Positions 1 through 8,421 of a DNA stretch of 64,000 nucleotides are shown here, piece by piece. Position 1 is the first letter of the stretch. Each line of letters begins with the position of its first letter. A program made the translations under genes and the position numbers. The stretch comes from Paraburkholderia podalyriae (GTDB lineage Bacteria; Pseudomonadota; Gammaproteobacteria; Burkholderiales; Burkholderiaceae). The notes below the pieces were generated by a model. That model saw only the letters and a program-made list of their open reading frames with translations, did no database searches and had not been told where the DNA came from. The DNA lies in contig NZ_VZQQ01000002.1 of NCBI RefSeq assembly GCF_014397785.1, positions 1 through 64,000 of the forward strand, in the 5' to 3' direction.

Positions 1-566
1 ACTCCTGCTGGAGGACGAGGCGGATTGCCTCAACCACCAACATAAGCACCGGCGCCACTCGCCTCCCATTCGCCGCCAGAGTCGGGCCGTAGCCCCCTAC
101 CGCGCGAGCGGTTTAGTCCGTTCGGCCTTTGCCGACATTGGGGCGGGCTCGGCTCTACGTCAGCAATGTGGGGATTGCTGACGGTCGCGACATCGAGCAG
201 CCGGACGTCAGCTTCCCGCATCAGCGAACTCACACGTTGTTCGACGCCTGCCCTTGTCTGCTGCCGTGTGAGTACATGACGACGCATGCGGGCAGGCGTT
301 GGACAACGCTCGAGGGAGGAAACCGCGGAGTGTACCGAGGCGGCTATGGGGATTGAACTGATGCCCTGACCCACGGGATCACGCGATGATGGGTTGAAGC
401 TGAGGCTGGGTTGATGCCGATGCGGTCCCGATGCCGTCGCACAGCGCGTTTGTCTGATCTTGCAAAGGCGGCAACGTCTGCCTGGTGCCATGCACGCAAA
501 CGTCTCCTGTTGGCGCTCGTTGCCGAAGAGCCGACAGTTGGATTGAACATCCCGGATCATTCAGGT
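1..566. other. IS-derived sequence without a recognisable gene
   Basis: No open frame here resembles a known protein. The stretch lies directly downstream of the stop of the IS91-type transposase remnant at 567, so the simplest reading is the non-coding tail of that element plus unidentified DNA. I could not identify element ends. This is inference from position only. Confidence 0.3.
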
Positions 567-978
567 TCATGCATTACCTCTGACCCCAGGCGGCGCGCGA
601 ATCGGCTGGCTGCGCAGCAGGATATCGATGATGACCATCGGTGCGCCGCAGTGCCGGGCATACGAAGGTCGGTGCCGTGACGTGTGGTGACACGTCTTCG
701 CTGGCCTCAATGATTGTCGGAGCGTGCAGCAGCGTGCGTATCGTCGCCAGGTTCTGCCGCCGCACCGGGTTGGCGAGCAGGCCACAGTGACGGATGCGGT
801 GGAAGCCGCCAGGCAGCACATGCAGCAGGAAGCGCCGCATGAATTCCTGTGGCTCAAGCGTCATGGTCTTCTGGCGTGTGCGGCCGCTGGCACGATAGTC
901 CTTCCAGCGGAAGGTCAGGCTGCGGTCGTCGAGCGCGATGAGCCGCTGTGGGCGGCGACAATTATCACGACCGACCAT
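567..978 (-). pseudogene. IS91-family transposase, C-terminal remnant (frameshifted)
   Basis: The minus-strand reading contains the segment RLIALDDRSLTFRWKDYR, followed by a stretch with FMRRFLLHVLPGGFHRIRHC. This is the conserved C-terminal part of IS91-type Y2 (rolling-circle) transposases. Near 650 the reading frame changes: upstream codons give PTFVCP, and the matching continuation (HCGAPMVIIDILLRSQPIR, ending in a stop at 567) lies in another frame. The N-terminal half with the catalytic tyrosines is absent; beyond about 980 the sequence belongs to a different element. It is therefore a dead fragment truncated on its 5' side. Confidence 0.75.
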
Positions 979-1021
979 GCTGCTTGACGCTGTCTACGCT
1001 GGTTGGAGATGGCTAAAGCCG

Positions 1022-1438
1022 ATGCTCTTTGACGATGAATACGTCGAGCAGGCGCGTGCGGCGCGGCCTTCACCGGTGGCCTGGGCTCAGCGTTCGGAAC
1101 AGGCGAAAGCCAAGGACGCCACCAGGCGCACGGAGGATGGGTTGCCGGTCCATAGCTTCCGCACCTTGCTCGATGACCTGGCCACGCTCACGTACAACGT
1201 CTGCCACACGCCCCGCAATCCGGACGCCAGGATCATCATGCCGACCCGGCCCACACCCATTGAGGAACAGGCGTTCCGCCTTCTGAAAGTGAATCCTGTA
1301 CCCAGTACCCGTCCCGCCCGCGCACGCATAACAGCGAAAAAATCAACAGCTTGTCTTGGCGGCCTGGTCAAAGTTCGGGCTAAAGCAATCCCTCGACGAG
1401 CAGCCCGGACCGAAGGATGGCAAGAACAGCAGTCGTGA
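1022..1438 (+). pseudogene. IS1634/IS4-superfamily-like transposase, C-terminal remnant
   Basis: The plus-strand frame starting MLFDDEYVEQARAARPS and continuing through DGLPVHSFRTLLDDLATLTYN and PTPIEEQAFRLLKVNP resembles the extreme C-terminus of DDE transposases of the IS1634 / IS4 superfamily. In those proteins an HSFxTLLxxLAT segment precedes a TxPTPLQxxAxxLL ending. Only the last 90 or so residues are recognisable, the catalytic DDE residues are missing, and the frame runs on past the expected end. The fragment abuts the IS91 remnant, so one element inserted into or recombined with the other. The family assignment is from memory of motifs. Confidence 0.55.
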
Positions 1439-1619
1439 CCTCGACTTGCAATACGCCTTGCGGGAGTTCGATTCCCGATGTGGAGAATAAACCGGTCGGC
1501 AATTTTTGCTGCAGTACACCCCTCAAAGCCAAGCCTGACAGCGGTTTTCGGACGATTTCAGATTTCGGGGGATGGGCAAAAATAGCCTTCCACCTCGCCC
1601 CCGACGGCCAAAGCCATAA

Positions 1620-1657
1620 GTAAAGCGAACCCATTATCGTCTTTTTTATTGCTTTAC
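1620..1657 (+). promoter_or_regulatory. Candidate LysR-type control site of dddB
   Basis: GTAAAGC at 1620-1626 and GCTTTAC at 1651-1657 are perfect inverted arms around an AT-rich centre. Just right of the second arm a weak promoter-like pair can be drawn (TTGCTT, 16 bp, TACCCG), and a matching pair exists in the dddD copy (TTGCTT, 16 bp, TATCCG). Weak -35 boxes are usual for LysR-activated promoters. No binding data; the site is inferred from symmetry and from its conservation upstream of dddD. Confidence 0.4.
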
Positions 1658-1752
1658 CCGCTCCTCGTTCTACCCGACAGTAACCTCAGCGCGCCGCCAC
1701 GGCAGCTTGCAGCCGAAACGCGATTGATCAGTGCTGACGGCTACCTATGGCA

Positions 1753-1803
1753 ATGATGACCTGCATTGCAGAAAATCTGCGGGTCCGGGAGACGAGTCGA
1801 TGA
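1753..1803 (+). other. 16-codon leader frame matching one upstream of dddD
   Basis: An ATGATG start gives MMTCIAENLRVRETSR and then TGA. The dddD copy has MMTCVSEDLQVLEMSR followed by TGA, six bases before the dddD start. The two frames have equal length and differ at about 8 of 51 bases, but the differences are not concentrated in third codon positions. Shared ancestry of the DNA explains them as well as selection on a peptide does. Confidence 0.3.
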
Positions 1804-1918
1804 GTCATATGGACAGAAGCTTAATCAACTACCGGCTTACGAAGTCAGGGGCCATTCACTTCGGCCAACACACGGCCGGCCCGGCCATGGGCATATCACC
1901 TTGCTGCTATCTCTATTA

Positions 1919-2122
1919 ATGACGCGGGATTTATTGCGTCATCGCGATGCACGCCTGCAGGGACCTCTCGAACAGGTGATGCCTAACTGGGAATTAAGGA
2001 ACACCGAAAACCATACCGCTCCGGAAAGTTTCACCATTCCCAATATCAAAGATATCGATGCTTTATTATCTAAATTATCAAAAAGACAAGGCATCGAGAC
2101 GAAGACTTCAATTAATGATTAG
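1919..2122 (+). CDS. Small AT-rich unknown ORF or gene fragment upstream of dddB
   Basis: A 67-codon frame begins at ATG 1919, just after the dddD-like repeat ends, and stops 48 bases before dddB. The second half uses TTA, TCT, AAA and AGA codons that are rare in the neighbouring genes, and the DNA from about 2030 to 2165 is clearly AT-rich. The middle (LQGPLEQVMPNWE) weakly recalls the C-terminal part of LysR-type effector domains, but not enough to name it. It may be the 3' scrap of an imported gene, or untranslated leader of the dddB transcript. Confidence 0.25.
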   Translation: MTRDLLRHRDARLQGPLEQVMPNWELRNTENHTAPESFTIPNIKDIDALLSKLSKRQGIETKTSIND

Positions 2123-2170
2123 ATCCCGGATAGCTTTTTATATTTAACCGACATTAATACTGGATTCGAT

Positions 2171-3328
2171 ATGTCTAACCAAGTGATTTTGCCGCGCATC
2201 CTTCAGGTCGGCGCCAACGCCAGCGAGACAGTTTCCACGGTTCTGGCGACTCTCGGCTGCAGTCGACCTCTGATCATCACCGACAAGATGATGGTGCAGC
2301 TGGGCTATGCCGGGCGCATTCAGGAAAATCTCGCCGCCAATGGCATGACAGCCGAAATTTTCGCTGATACGGTCCCCGAGCCCACGGTTGACTCGATTCG
2401 AGCTGGCGTGGAAAAGGCTCGCGCAGGAGACTACGACAGCATCATTGCACTGGGCGGCGGCAGTCCGATCGACAGCGCCAAGGCGATTGGCATTCTTGCC
2501 AAGCATGGTGGAGAAATGCGCGACTACAAATTTCCGCGCATTGTTACCGAGGTTGGGTTGCCCATTGTCGCGGTGCCCACCACTGCGGGAACCGGCTCGG
2601 AAGTGACCCGTTTCACGATCATCACTGACGAGCAGAACGACGAAAAAATGCTTTGTGTGGGCATCGGTTTCATGCCCGTGGCAGCCTTGGTTGACTATAA
2701 CCTTACCCTCAGCCTGCCGCCGCGCGTCACCGCCGATACGGGTATTGATGCGCTGACCCACGCGATCGAGGCCTACGTCAGCCAGAAAGCCAACCTGTAC
2801 AGCGACAGTCAGGCTTTGGCGGCCATGCGCTTGATTGGCCCCAATCTGCGTAAAGCCTATCGATCCGGCCAGGATACAGCCGCCCGCGAAGCCCTGATGC
2901 TCGGTTCGACGCTCGCCGGTGTGGCGTTTTCCGCTGCGTCCGTGGCGCTGGTACACGGCATGAGTCGACCGATCGGCGCCCTTTTCCACGTTCCCCATGG
3001 GCTGTCCAACGCCATGCTGCTGCCCAGTGTGACCGCGTTCTCGATCCCGGCGGCGGAAGAACGCTACGGTGATTGCGCTCGTGCCATAGGCGTGGCCGAC
3101 AGGCAGGACAGTACGCAGGCCGCCAACGCCAGGTTGCTCGCTGAATTGCGGTCGATCAACGATGACCTTCAGGTGCCGACGCCCGAACAATTTGGTATCG
3201 ACCGCGAGCGCTTCTTCAGCTTAATGCCGACCATGGCACGGCAGGCTCTGGCCTCCGGCTCGCCTGGCAATAACCCACGCGTGCCCTCGGTCGAGGAAAT
3301 GGTCGAGCTCTACCGCGGTCTCTGGTAA
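2171..3328 (+). CDS. dddB: Iron-containing alcohol dehydrogenase, predicted 3-hydroxypropionate dehydrogenase (DddB)
   Basis: A 385-residue group III (Fe-type) NAD(P)-dependent alcohol dehydrogenase. The nucleotide-binding loop GGGSPIDSAK is at residues 95-104. The usual metal ligands are visible as Asp193, His197 (GIDALTHAIEAY), His262 and His276 (FHVPHG). In characterised DMSP clusters of the DddD type, such an enzyme (DddB) oxidises 3-hydroxypropionate to malonate semialdehyde. The neighbouring dddC-like gene and the dddD gene about 10 kb away support that role here. It is preceded by a decayed copy of the dddD promoter. The family is certain; the substrate is inferred from context. Confidence 0.85.
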   Translation: MSNQVILPRILQVGANASETVSTVLATLGCSRPLIITDKMMVQLGYAGRIQENLAANGMTAEIFADTVPEPTVDSIRAGVEKARAGDYDSIIALGGGSPIDSAKAIGILAKHGGEMRDYKFPRIVTEVGLPIVAVPTTAGTGSEVTRFTIITDEQNDEKMLCVGIGFMPVAALVDYNLTLSLPPRVTADTGIDALTHAIEAYVSQKANLYSDSQALAAMRLIGPNLRKAYRSGQDTAAREALMLGSTLAGVAFSAASVALVHGMSRPIGALFHVPHGLSNAMLLPSVTAFSIPAAEERYGDCARAIGVADRQDSTQAANARLLAELRSINDDLQVPTPEQFGIDRERFFSLMPTMARQALASGSPGNNPRVPSVEEMVELYRGLW

Positions 3329-3483
3329 GCAAATTCCCACCTCAAAAAAACCGCATCTGATCTATCGAAGTGAAGGTCATTCAGATGCGACAACAACTCT
3401 TGGCATCGGGAAGCAGAACCCTATTCCCATCGCCCATTTTTGTGGCCCTTAGAGCCTGTTCCGATCCCAGCAAGGAGTATGAA

Positions 3484-4995
3484 ATGCAGCCCTTCAACGA
3501 CGACGCAGACGTGGTTCACTTCATCAACGGTCGCCGCGTGCCAGGCACAGGCACTCGAAAGCAGCCGATATTCAACCCCGCGACCGGTTCTCCGGCACGC
3601 ATGCTGCACCTCGGCGACGCGTCCGACGTAAGTGCCGCCGTAGCGTCGGGGAAACAGGCGTTCCAGGGATGGAGTAATACGCCACCCATCCGTCGCGCGC
3701 GCGTCATGCGCCGCTTTCTCGAACTGATGAACCAGCACAAGGACGAACTGGCAGCGATCATGACCGCCGAGCACGGAAAAGTGTTCAGCGATGCGCAAGG
3801 CGAAGTGGCACGGGGCATCGATGTGATCGAGTTTGCCTGCGGCATTCCGCAATTGCTGAAGGGTGACCATACGGAACAGGTGTCGACCGACATCGACAAC
3901 TGGACGACCCGGCAACCACTCGGCGTTGTCGCGGGAATCACGCCTTTCAACTTTCCGTGCATGGTTCCTTGCTGGATGTTTCCGATTGCGATTGCCGCAG
4001 GCAATGCGTTCATTCTGAAGCCCAGCGAGCGTGATCCCTCAGCGTCGCTCTACATGGCCCGCCTGCTGCAGGAAGCCGGGTTGCCTGACGGAGTGTTCAA
4101 CGTCGTGCAGGGGGACAAGGTAGTCGTGGATGCGCTACTCGAGCATCCTGACGTAAAAGCGATCAGTTTCGTCGGTTCGACGCCGATCGCCAACTACATC
4201 TACGAGACGGGGGCAAAGCACGGAAAACGGATCCAGGCGCTTGGCGGAGCGAAGAATCACATGGTTGTGATGCCCGACGCTGACATTGATCAAGCCGTCG
4301 ACGCTTTGGTCGGCGCAGGCTACGGCTCCGCGGGGGAACGGTGCATGGCGATCTCGGTCGCAGTCCTCGTAGGCGACGTTGCGGACAAGCTGATTCCGCG
4401 GCTCGCTGATCGAGCACGCTCCGTAGTAGTAAAGAACGGCACGGAGCCCGACGCCGAGATGGGGCCGATCGTCACACGTCAGGCGCTGGAACGCATTGAA
4501 AACTACATCGCGATTGGCGTCGAAGAAGGCGCGTCGCTGGTTGTCGATGGACGTGGCCTCAAAGTTCCGGGGCACGAGGAAGGCTTTTTTACCGGTGCCA
4601 CGTTGTTCGACCACGTCACGCCCGAGATGCGAATCTATCAAGAGGAAATCTTCGGACCGGTGCTGTCATGCGTCCGTGCGAAGGACTTTACAGAGGCCGT
4701 CGACCTGGTCAACGCGCACGAATTCGGCAATGGCGTCGCCTGTTACACTCGCGACGGACACATCGCGCGCGAGTTCGGCCGGAGAATTGAGGTGGGAATG
4801 GTTGGCATCAACGTACCGATCCCGGTACCGATGGCGTGGCACGGATTTGGCGGCTGGAAGCGCAGCTTGTTCGGTGACACGCACGCGTATGGCGAGGAAG
4901 GCGTCCGGTTCTATACGCGTCAGAAGTCAATCATGCAACGCTGGCCGGAGAGTATCGAGCAAGGTGCAGAATTCGCGATGCCGACGGCGAGGTAG
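3484..4995 (+). CDS. dddC: CoA-acylating (methyl)malonate-semialdehyde dehydrogenase (DddC/MmsA)
   Basis: The start is set at ATG 3484 because an AAGGAG box lies just upstream; an in-frame ATG at 3370 would add 38 residues unlike the family. The 503-residue product is a full-length aldehyde dehydrogenase of the MmsA type. It has the cofactor-site motif GITPFNFP near residue 151, and GSAGERCM places the nucleophile at Cys287 next to Arg286, the arrangement typical of CoA-dependent methylmalonate-semialdehyde dehydrogenases. Family chemistry: malonate semialdehyde plus CoA and NAD gives acetyl-CoA, CO2 and NADH. Together with dddB it completes conversion of DMSP-derived 3-hydroxypropionate to acetyl-CoA. 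Confidence 0.88.
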   Translation: MQPFNDDADVVHFINGRRVPGTGTRKQPIFNPATGSPARMLHLGDASDVSAAVASGKQAFQGWSNTPPIRRARVMRRFLELMNQHKDELAAIMTAEHGKVFSDAQGEVARGIDVIEFACGIPQLLKGDHTEQVSTDIDNWTTRQPLGVVAGITPFNFPCMVPCWMFPIAIAAGNAFILKPSERDPSASLYMARLLQEAGLPDGVFNVVQGDKVVVDALLEHPDVKAISFVGSTPIANYIYETGAKHGKRIQALGGAKNHMVVMPDADIDQAVDALVGAGYGSAGERCMAISVAVLVGDVADKLIPRLADRARSVVVKNGTEPDAEMGPIVTRQALERIENYIAIGVEEGASLVVDGRGLKVPGHEEGFFTGATLFDHVTPEMRIYQEEIFGPVLSCVRAKDFTEAVDLVNAHEFGNGVACYTRDGHIAREFGRRIEVGMVGINVPIPVPMAWHGFGGWKRSLFGDTHAYGEEGVRFYTRQKSIMQRWPESIEQGAEFAMPTAR

Positions 4996-5021
4996 TCTTT
5001 CCACTGCAAAACCCGCTGCTG

Positions 5022-5051
5022 CTCCCGTGCTGTCACATCCCGGCACGGGAG
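5022..5051. terminator. Stem-loop between convergent dddC and acuI
   Basis: CTCCCGTGC (5022-5030) and GCACGGGAG (5043-5051) form a perfect 9-bp GC-rich stem with a 12-base loop, placed between the dddC stop and the 3' end of acuI. There is no clear T-tract on either side, so it would be an imperfect intrinsic terminator or a transcript-end stabiliser serving both directions. Confidence 0.5.
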
Positions 5052-5108
5052 AGCACACCACCGGTCCTGAAGTCGCAGGCCTTCAAATCCGAACGGAAGC
5101 GCCCAACA

Positions 5109-6117
5109 TCATGCGCTGCGGCAAATGTCGACAACCGTTCGACCCCTCAGCTTTCCATCCATCCTTTGCACGGCTGCCTCCGGCACGTCGTGCAACGCTA
5201 TTCGGTGCGTGAGTTCGGCGAGCTTTGCTCGATCCAGATCCGCAGCGAGCCGATTCCACGCTGTCTGACGATGAGCGATCGGACACATGACCGAGTCGAT
5301 GCCCAGCAGTTTGATACCGCGCAGAATGAACGGCGCAACGTTCGCCGGGAACTCCGTGCCTTGCGCGAGACCACACGCCGTCACGACGCCGCCATATTTC
5401 GTCTGTGCGCATGCGTTGGCAAGCGTATGCGAGCCGACAGAATCCACAACCGCCGCCCAGCGTTCTTTCTGCAACGGCTTGCCGGCTGCCGACAGCGTGT
5501 CCCGATCGACCACATCGGCGGCGCCGATACGCTTCAGAAAATGCGCCTGCTCCGGCTTGCCCGTCGACGCCACGACCGTAAATCCCCAACTGCTCAATAG
5601 CGCGATTGCCACGCTGCCCACACCGCCACTCGCGCCGGTCACTAGCACTTCACCGTCGGCCGGCTTGACACCGGCCTGTTCCAGCGCAAGGCAGGATAGC
5701 ATCGCCGTGTAGCCGGCCGTCCCGATTGCCATGCTTTCGGCCGTTGATAGTCCCCGCGGTACCGCAATCAGCCAGTCGGCCTTCAGGCGGGCTTTCTCTG
5801 CGAGGTACCCCCAGTGTGTTTCGCCGAGGCCCCATCCGTTGACGAGGACAATATCGCCCGCTTTCCAGCGAGAATCTGTCGATGTCACCACCTCACCGGC
5901 GCCATCGATACCCGCGACCATTGGCCAGGCGCGTACGACCGGACCGCGGTTCGTGACCGCTAGCGCGTCCTTGTAGTTAAGCGTCGAGTGCGCGATACGA
6001 ATGAGCACTTCGCCGGCTGCGAGGGGATGCTCGTCGAGGGGTTCGGTCATCGAGGCTGGTAACCCCGGCCGAAAAACCGCTGTCATTCTGCTGCAGATAA
6101 AGGGCTGAAAAAGCCAT
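5109..6117 (-). pseudogene. acuI: Acrylyl-CoA reductase / quinone oxidoreductase (AcuI/YhdH family), one-base frameshift
   Basis: The minus-strand reading from ATG 6117 (preceded by AGAGGA) gives the normal family start MAFSALYLQQNDSGFSAG and continues through GVTSLDD. It then leaves the frame that carries the rest of the protein (LDEHPLAAGEV, STLNYKDALA, the GASGGVGSVA nucleotide-binding loop, to the end). Dropping one of the two C residues at 6045-6046 restores a continuous AcuI-type protein of about 335 residues. AcuI reduces toxic acryloyl-CoA to propionyl-CoA and accompanies DMSP genes in many bacteria. Either the gene is broken, it is translated from the internal ATG at 6050 without an evident ribosome site, or the base call is wrong. 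Confidence 0.8.
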
Positions 6118-6262
6118 GCTTGTCCTCTCTGACGGTGAACGCAGGCGGGCAGGCAAGGCGAAATGGTACATCCGGACACCATAAACCATTCAAGGATGTA
6201 CCACTACGCCATGCCCGACGGCTTCCACGGGCATAAGGCGACAGGTGCCACGGCAAGCAATG

Positions 6263-7102
6263 TCACGTCGCTATCTGTCGCGCCGCGCTTCTGGACCTCA
6301 GCCACTCCATCGTCACCAGAAGCAGGCTGGAAAATACAATCAGAATTGTCGCAAGGGCAGCAATCGTCGGAGTAATGTTTTCCCGGAGGCCGATGAACAT
6401 CTGCAACGGCAGTGTACCTTGTGTCGGACCCGCGATGAACATCGTGATGACGACATCATCGAGCGACGTGGCGAATGCAAACAGGGCTCCAGAAATAACG
6501 CCCGGCGCAATGATGGGCAGGGTGACGGAGAAGAACGTCGTGACGGGCGACGCACCGAGGCTCAGGCTCGCGCGCACGTAATTCTGGTTGAACCCGGCAA
6601 GGGTGGCGTTGACAGTGACCACCACGAATGGAGCAGCGATAGCGGTATGACCGAAAATCAGGCCAAGGTACGACCCGGCTAAGCCCCACTTCGCAAAGAA
6701 CAGATACATCCCGACGGCAGTGACGATCACCGGCACGATCATCGGCGAGATCAAAATGCCGATCAGCGCGCCCTTGCCTTTGAACGTCGCCTTGTTGAGG
6801 CCTAACGCGGCCAACGTCCCGAGGACAGTGGCCAGGATCGTGGCAAGCGGGGTTATGATGAAGCTGTTTTTTCCGGCACGAAGCCAGTCAATCGACGTAA
6901 ACAGATTGTGGTACCACTTGAACGAGAACTTGTGTATCGGATAGACCAGGAATGTATTGTCCGTGAAAGAAAGCGGGATGATCACCAGTATCGGCAAGAC
7001 CAGAAACAGCAGGATCATGACATTGGTCGATCGCAAAAAGTAGTGCCACGCGATCTCGGGAGCCGATGTATAAGGTGCAAAACGCGATACGGTCGTTTTC
7101 AT
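6263..7102 (-). CDS. ABC transporter permease, PotC-type (predicted DMSP/betaine uptake)
   Basis: A 279-residue inner-membrane permease with about six hydrophobic segments and the binding-protein-dependent transport signature (an EAA-like loop at NQNYVRASLSLGASP). It is most like PotC of the spermidine/putrescine group. Only 4 bases separate it from the upstream permease gene, so the two are co-transcribed. With the ATPase, binding protein and second permease it forms a complete importer inside the ddd island. DddD-type clusters reported from Burkholderia and Rhizobium carry ABC transporters in place of the BCCT carrier DddT of Marinomonas, hence the inferred substrate. Confidence 0.82.
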   Translation of the reverse strand: MKTTVSRFAPYTSAPEIAWHYFLRSTNVMILLFLVLPILVIIPLSFTDNTFLVYPIHKFSFKWYHNLFTSIDWLRAGKNSFIITPLATILATVLGTLAALGLNKATFKGKGALIGILISPMIVPVIVTAVGMYLFFAKWGLAGSYLGLIFGHTAIAAPFVVVTVNATLAGFNQNYVRASLSLGASPVTTFFSVTLPIIAPGVISGALFAFATSLDDVVITMFIAGPTQGTLPLQMFIGLRENITPTIAALATILIVFSSLLLVTMEWLRSRSAARQIAT

Positions 7103-7106
7103 GGTC

Positions 7107-8369
7107 CTAACCTACCTTCAGTTCGTTGCCGACGATCTTTCGATAAACACCGAAAAGAATCAACGTCACGAGAAGCAGAACCGCTCCCAGTGCGCACGCC
7201 ATCCCCCAGTTCAAGGCCACATTCGTGAAATACGCGATGTAGTAGCTCACCATCTGGTCGCCGGCTCCGCCCAGCAATGCGGGAGTGATGTAGTAGCCCA
7301 ACGCCGTGATGAATACCAGCAGTCCGCCGGCGCCGACTCCCGGCAGTGTTTGCGGAAAGTAGACCTTCCAGAACGCGCCGAACGGGTGACTACCCAGCGA
7401 GATCGCTGCCTTCGTATAGCTGGCTGGCACCGATTTCATGACGCTGTACAACGGCAGGATCATGAACGGCAGGAGGATATGAGTCATCGAGACCAGCACC
7501 CCCGTCCGGTTGAACAGCAGTGTCAATGGAGACGATATCAGGTCCAGCGACAGCAACGCCTTGTTGACGAGGCCGGATCCTTGAAGGATGACGATCCAGG
7601 CGGAGATCCGCACAAGGATCGAAGTCCAGAAGGGAAGGAGCACCAGAATCATCAGCAGATTTGCCTTACTCGCCGGCAGACTGGAGATCCAGTATGCCAG
7701 GGGGTAGCCGAGGAGCAGCGCGGCGAGCGTTACCAGGCCGCTAATCACGAACGTTCGCTTGAATACCTCCTGATATGCCGAGGCGCCTGGATCAACCGGA
7801 ACGATGTCACCGGCAGAATTGCGACGGTAGTCCGTCGTCGCGAGGAGATACTGGCTTGTGTATCGGGATGAATCTTTAGCGATTGCCTGCCAGTAACCGG
7901 GATCTTCCCAACGCCTGTCGATTTCGATCAGCTTTTGTCGAACCTCGTGCGCAGGCAGCGCTGAATCATCGTCGCCGAACGGAAGTGCGCTCGAAGTCTT
8001 GTAAAACAACGAACGGAAACCCTCCTTCTGCCCGTTCAGTCGACCGGCAGCGGTACCCGAACTGTTGTTCCCGCCGTTGCGCTCGATATCCAGCATCAGT
8101 CCGCGAAAAGCGTCATCCGGAACTGCCGATTTCCGATCCCAGTTTCGCAGCGCCGCCGTCGTGTCTGGCAACGCGTCAACGACTTCCGGACTCTGAATCG
8201 ACCGCGAAATCATCGACGCAACGGGCATCACGAATACCAGAAAAATGAAAATAGCGAGAGGAGCGACCAGCGCCAGCGCCGCCATCTGCTTACGTAAATT
8301 GACGTTCCTGAGCGATCGCTTGAGCTCACGCAAATGCCAATCCTGCTGCTGAGTAGTTACCGCACTCAT
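7107..8369 (-). CDS. ABC transporter permease, PotB-type with long periplasmic loop
   Basis: A 420-residue permease, longer than typical PotB (about 280). The first membrane segment (LALVAPLAIFIFLVFVMPVA) is followed by roughly 140 hydrophilic residues before the remaining membrane segments. The insert is rich in charged residues and probably faces the periplasm. The EAA-type loop (ASYTKAAISLGSHP) that contacts the ATPase is present. It is the first permease of the operon and lies 52 bases from the binding-protein gene across a strong hairpin. The long loop is typical of one subgroup of polyamine/opine permeases. Substrate inferred from context. Confidence 0.82.
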   Translation of the reverse strand: MSAVTTQQQDWHLRELKRSLRNVNLRKQMAALALVAPLAIFIFLVFVMPVASMISRSIQSPEVVDALPDTTAALRNWDRKSAVPDDAFRGLMLDIERNGGNNSSGTAAGRLNGQKEGFRSLFYKTSSALPFGDDDSALPAHEVRQKLIEIDRRWEDPGYWQAIAKDSSRYTSQYLLATTDYRRNSAGDIVPVDPGASAYQEVFKRTFVISGLVTLAALLLGYPLAYWISSLPASKANLLMILVLLPFWTSILVRISAWIVILQGSGLVNKALLSLDLISSPLTLLFNRTGVLVSMTHILLPFMILPLYSVMKSVPASYTKAAISLGSHPFGAFWKVYFPQTLPGVGAGGLLVFITALGYYITPALLGGAGDQMVSYYIAYFTNVALNWGMACALGAVLLLVTLILFGVYRKIVGNELKVG

Positions 8370-8381
8370 GTCTCTCTCCTT

Positions 8382-8414
8382 CGCGTACCCATGCGTTCGA
8401 GCGATGGGTACGCG
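8382..8414 (-). other. Intercistronic hairpin between binding-protein and permease genes
   Basis: CGCGTACCCAT (8382-8392) and ATGGGTACGCG (8404-8414) are perfect 11-bp arms with an 11-base loop that can pair further (GCG with CGC). It sits after the binding-protein stop and before the permease start. Such hairpins in ABC operons protect the upstream mRNA and let the binding protein be made in excess of the permeases. There is no T-run, so it is unlikely to be a full terminator. Confidence 0.6.
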
Positions 8415-8421
8415 ATTCGCG

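Larger units (their letters stand above)
1602..1892 (+). repeat. Decayed copy of the dddD promoter, leader and first codons, upstream of dddB
   Basis: Read left to right, this stretch aligns with the reverse complement of 13387-13678. Shared blocks, in order: AGCCATAA then TAAA; TTTTTTATTGCTTTACC; GCTCC; CCGACAGT; CAATGATGACCTGC; GAGTCG then TGAG; TAATCAACT; GGCCGGCCCGGCC. In the dddD copy the last two blocks lie inside the dddD coding sequence. Here that part carries indels and cannot encode DddD. The upstream and leader part is better preserved. The result is that dddB and dddD share an ancestral control region, probably reached by the same LysR regulator. Similarity was judged by eye. Confidence 0.85.

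Noticed and set aside
1923..2119. LysR C-terminal fragment in the AT-rich frame upstream of dddB
   Set aside because: Only about 13 residues recall the family, the rest does not, and no part of a DNA-binding domain is nearby.
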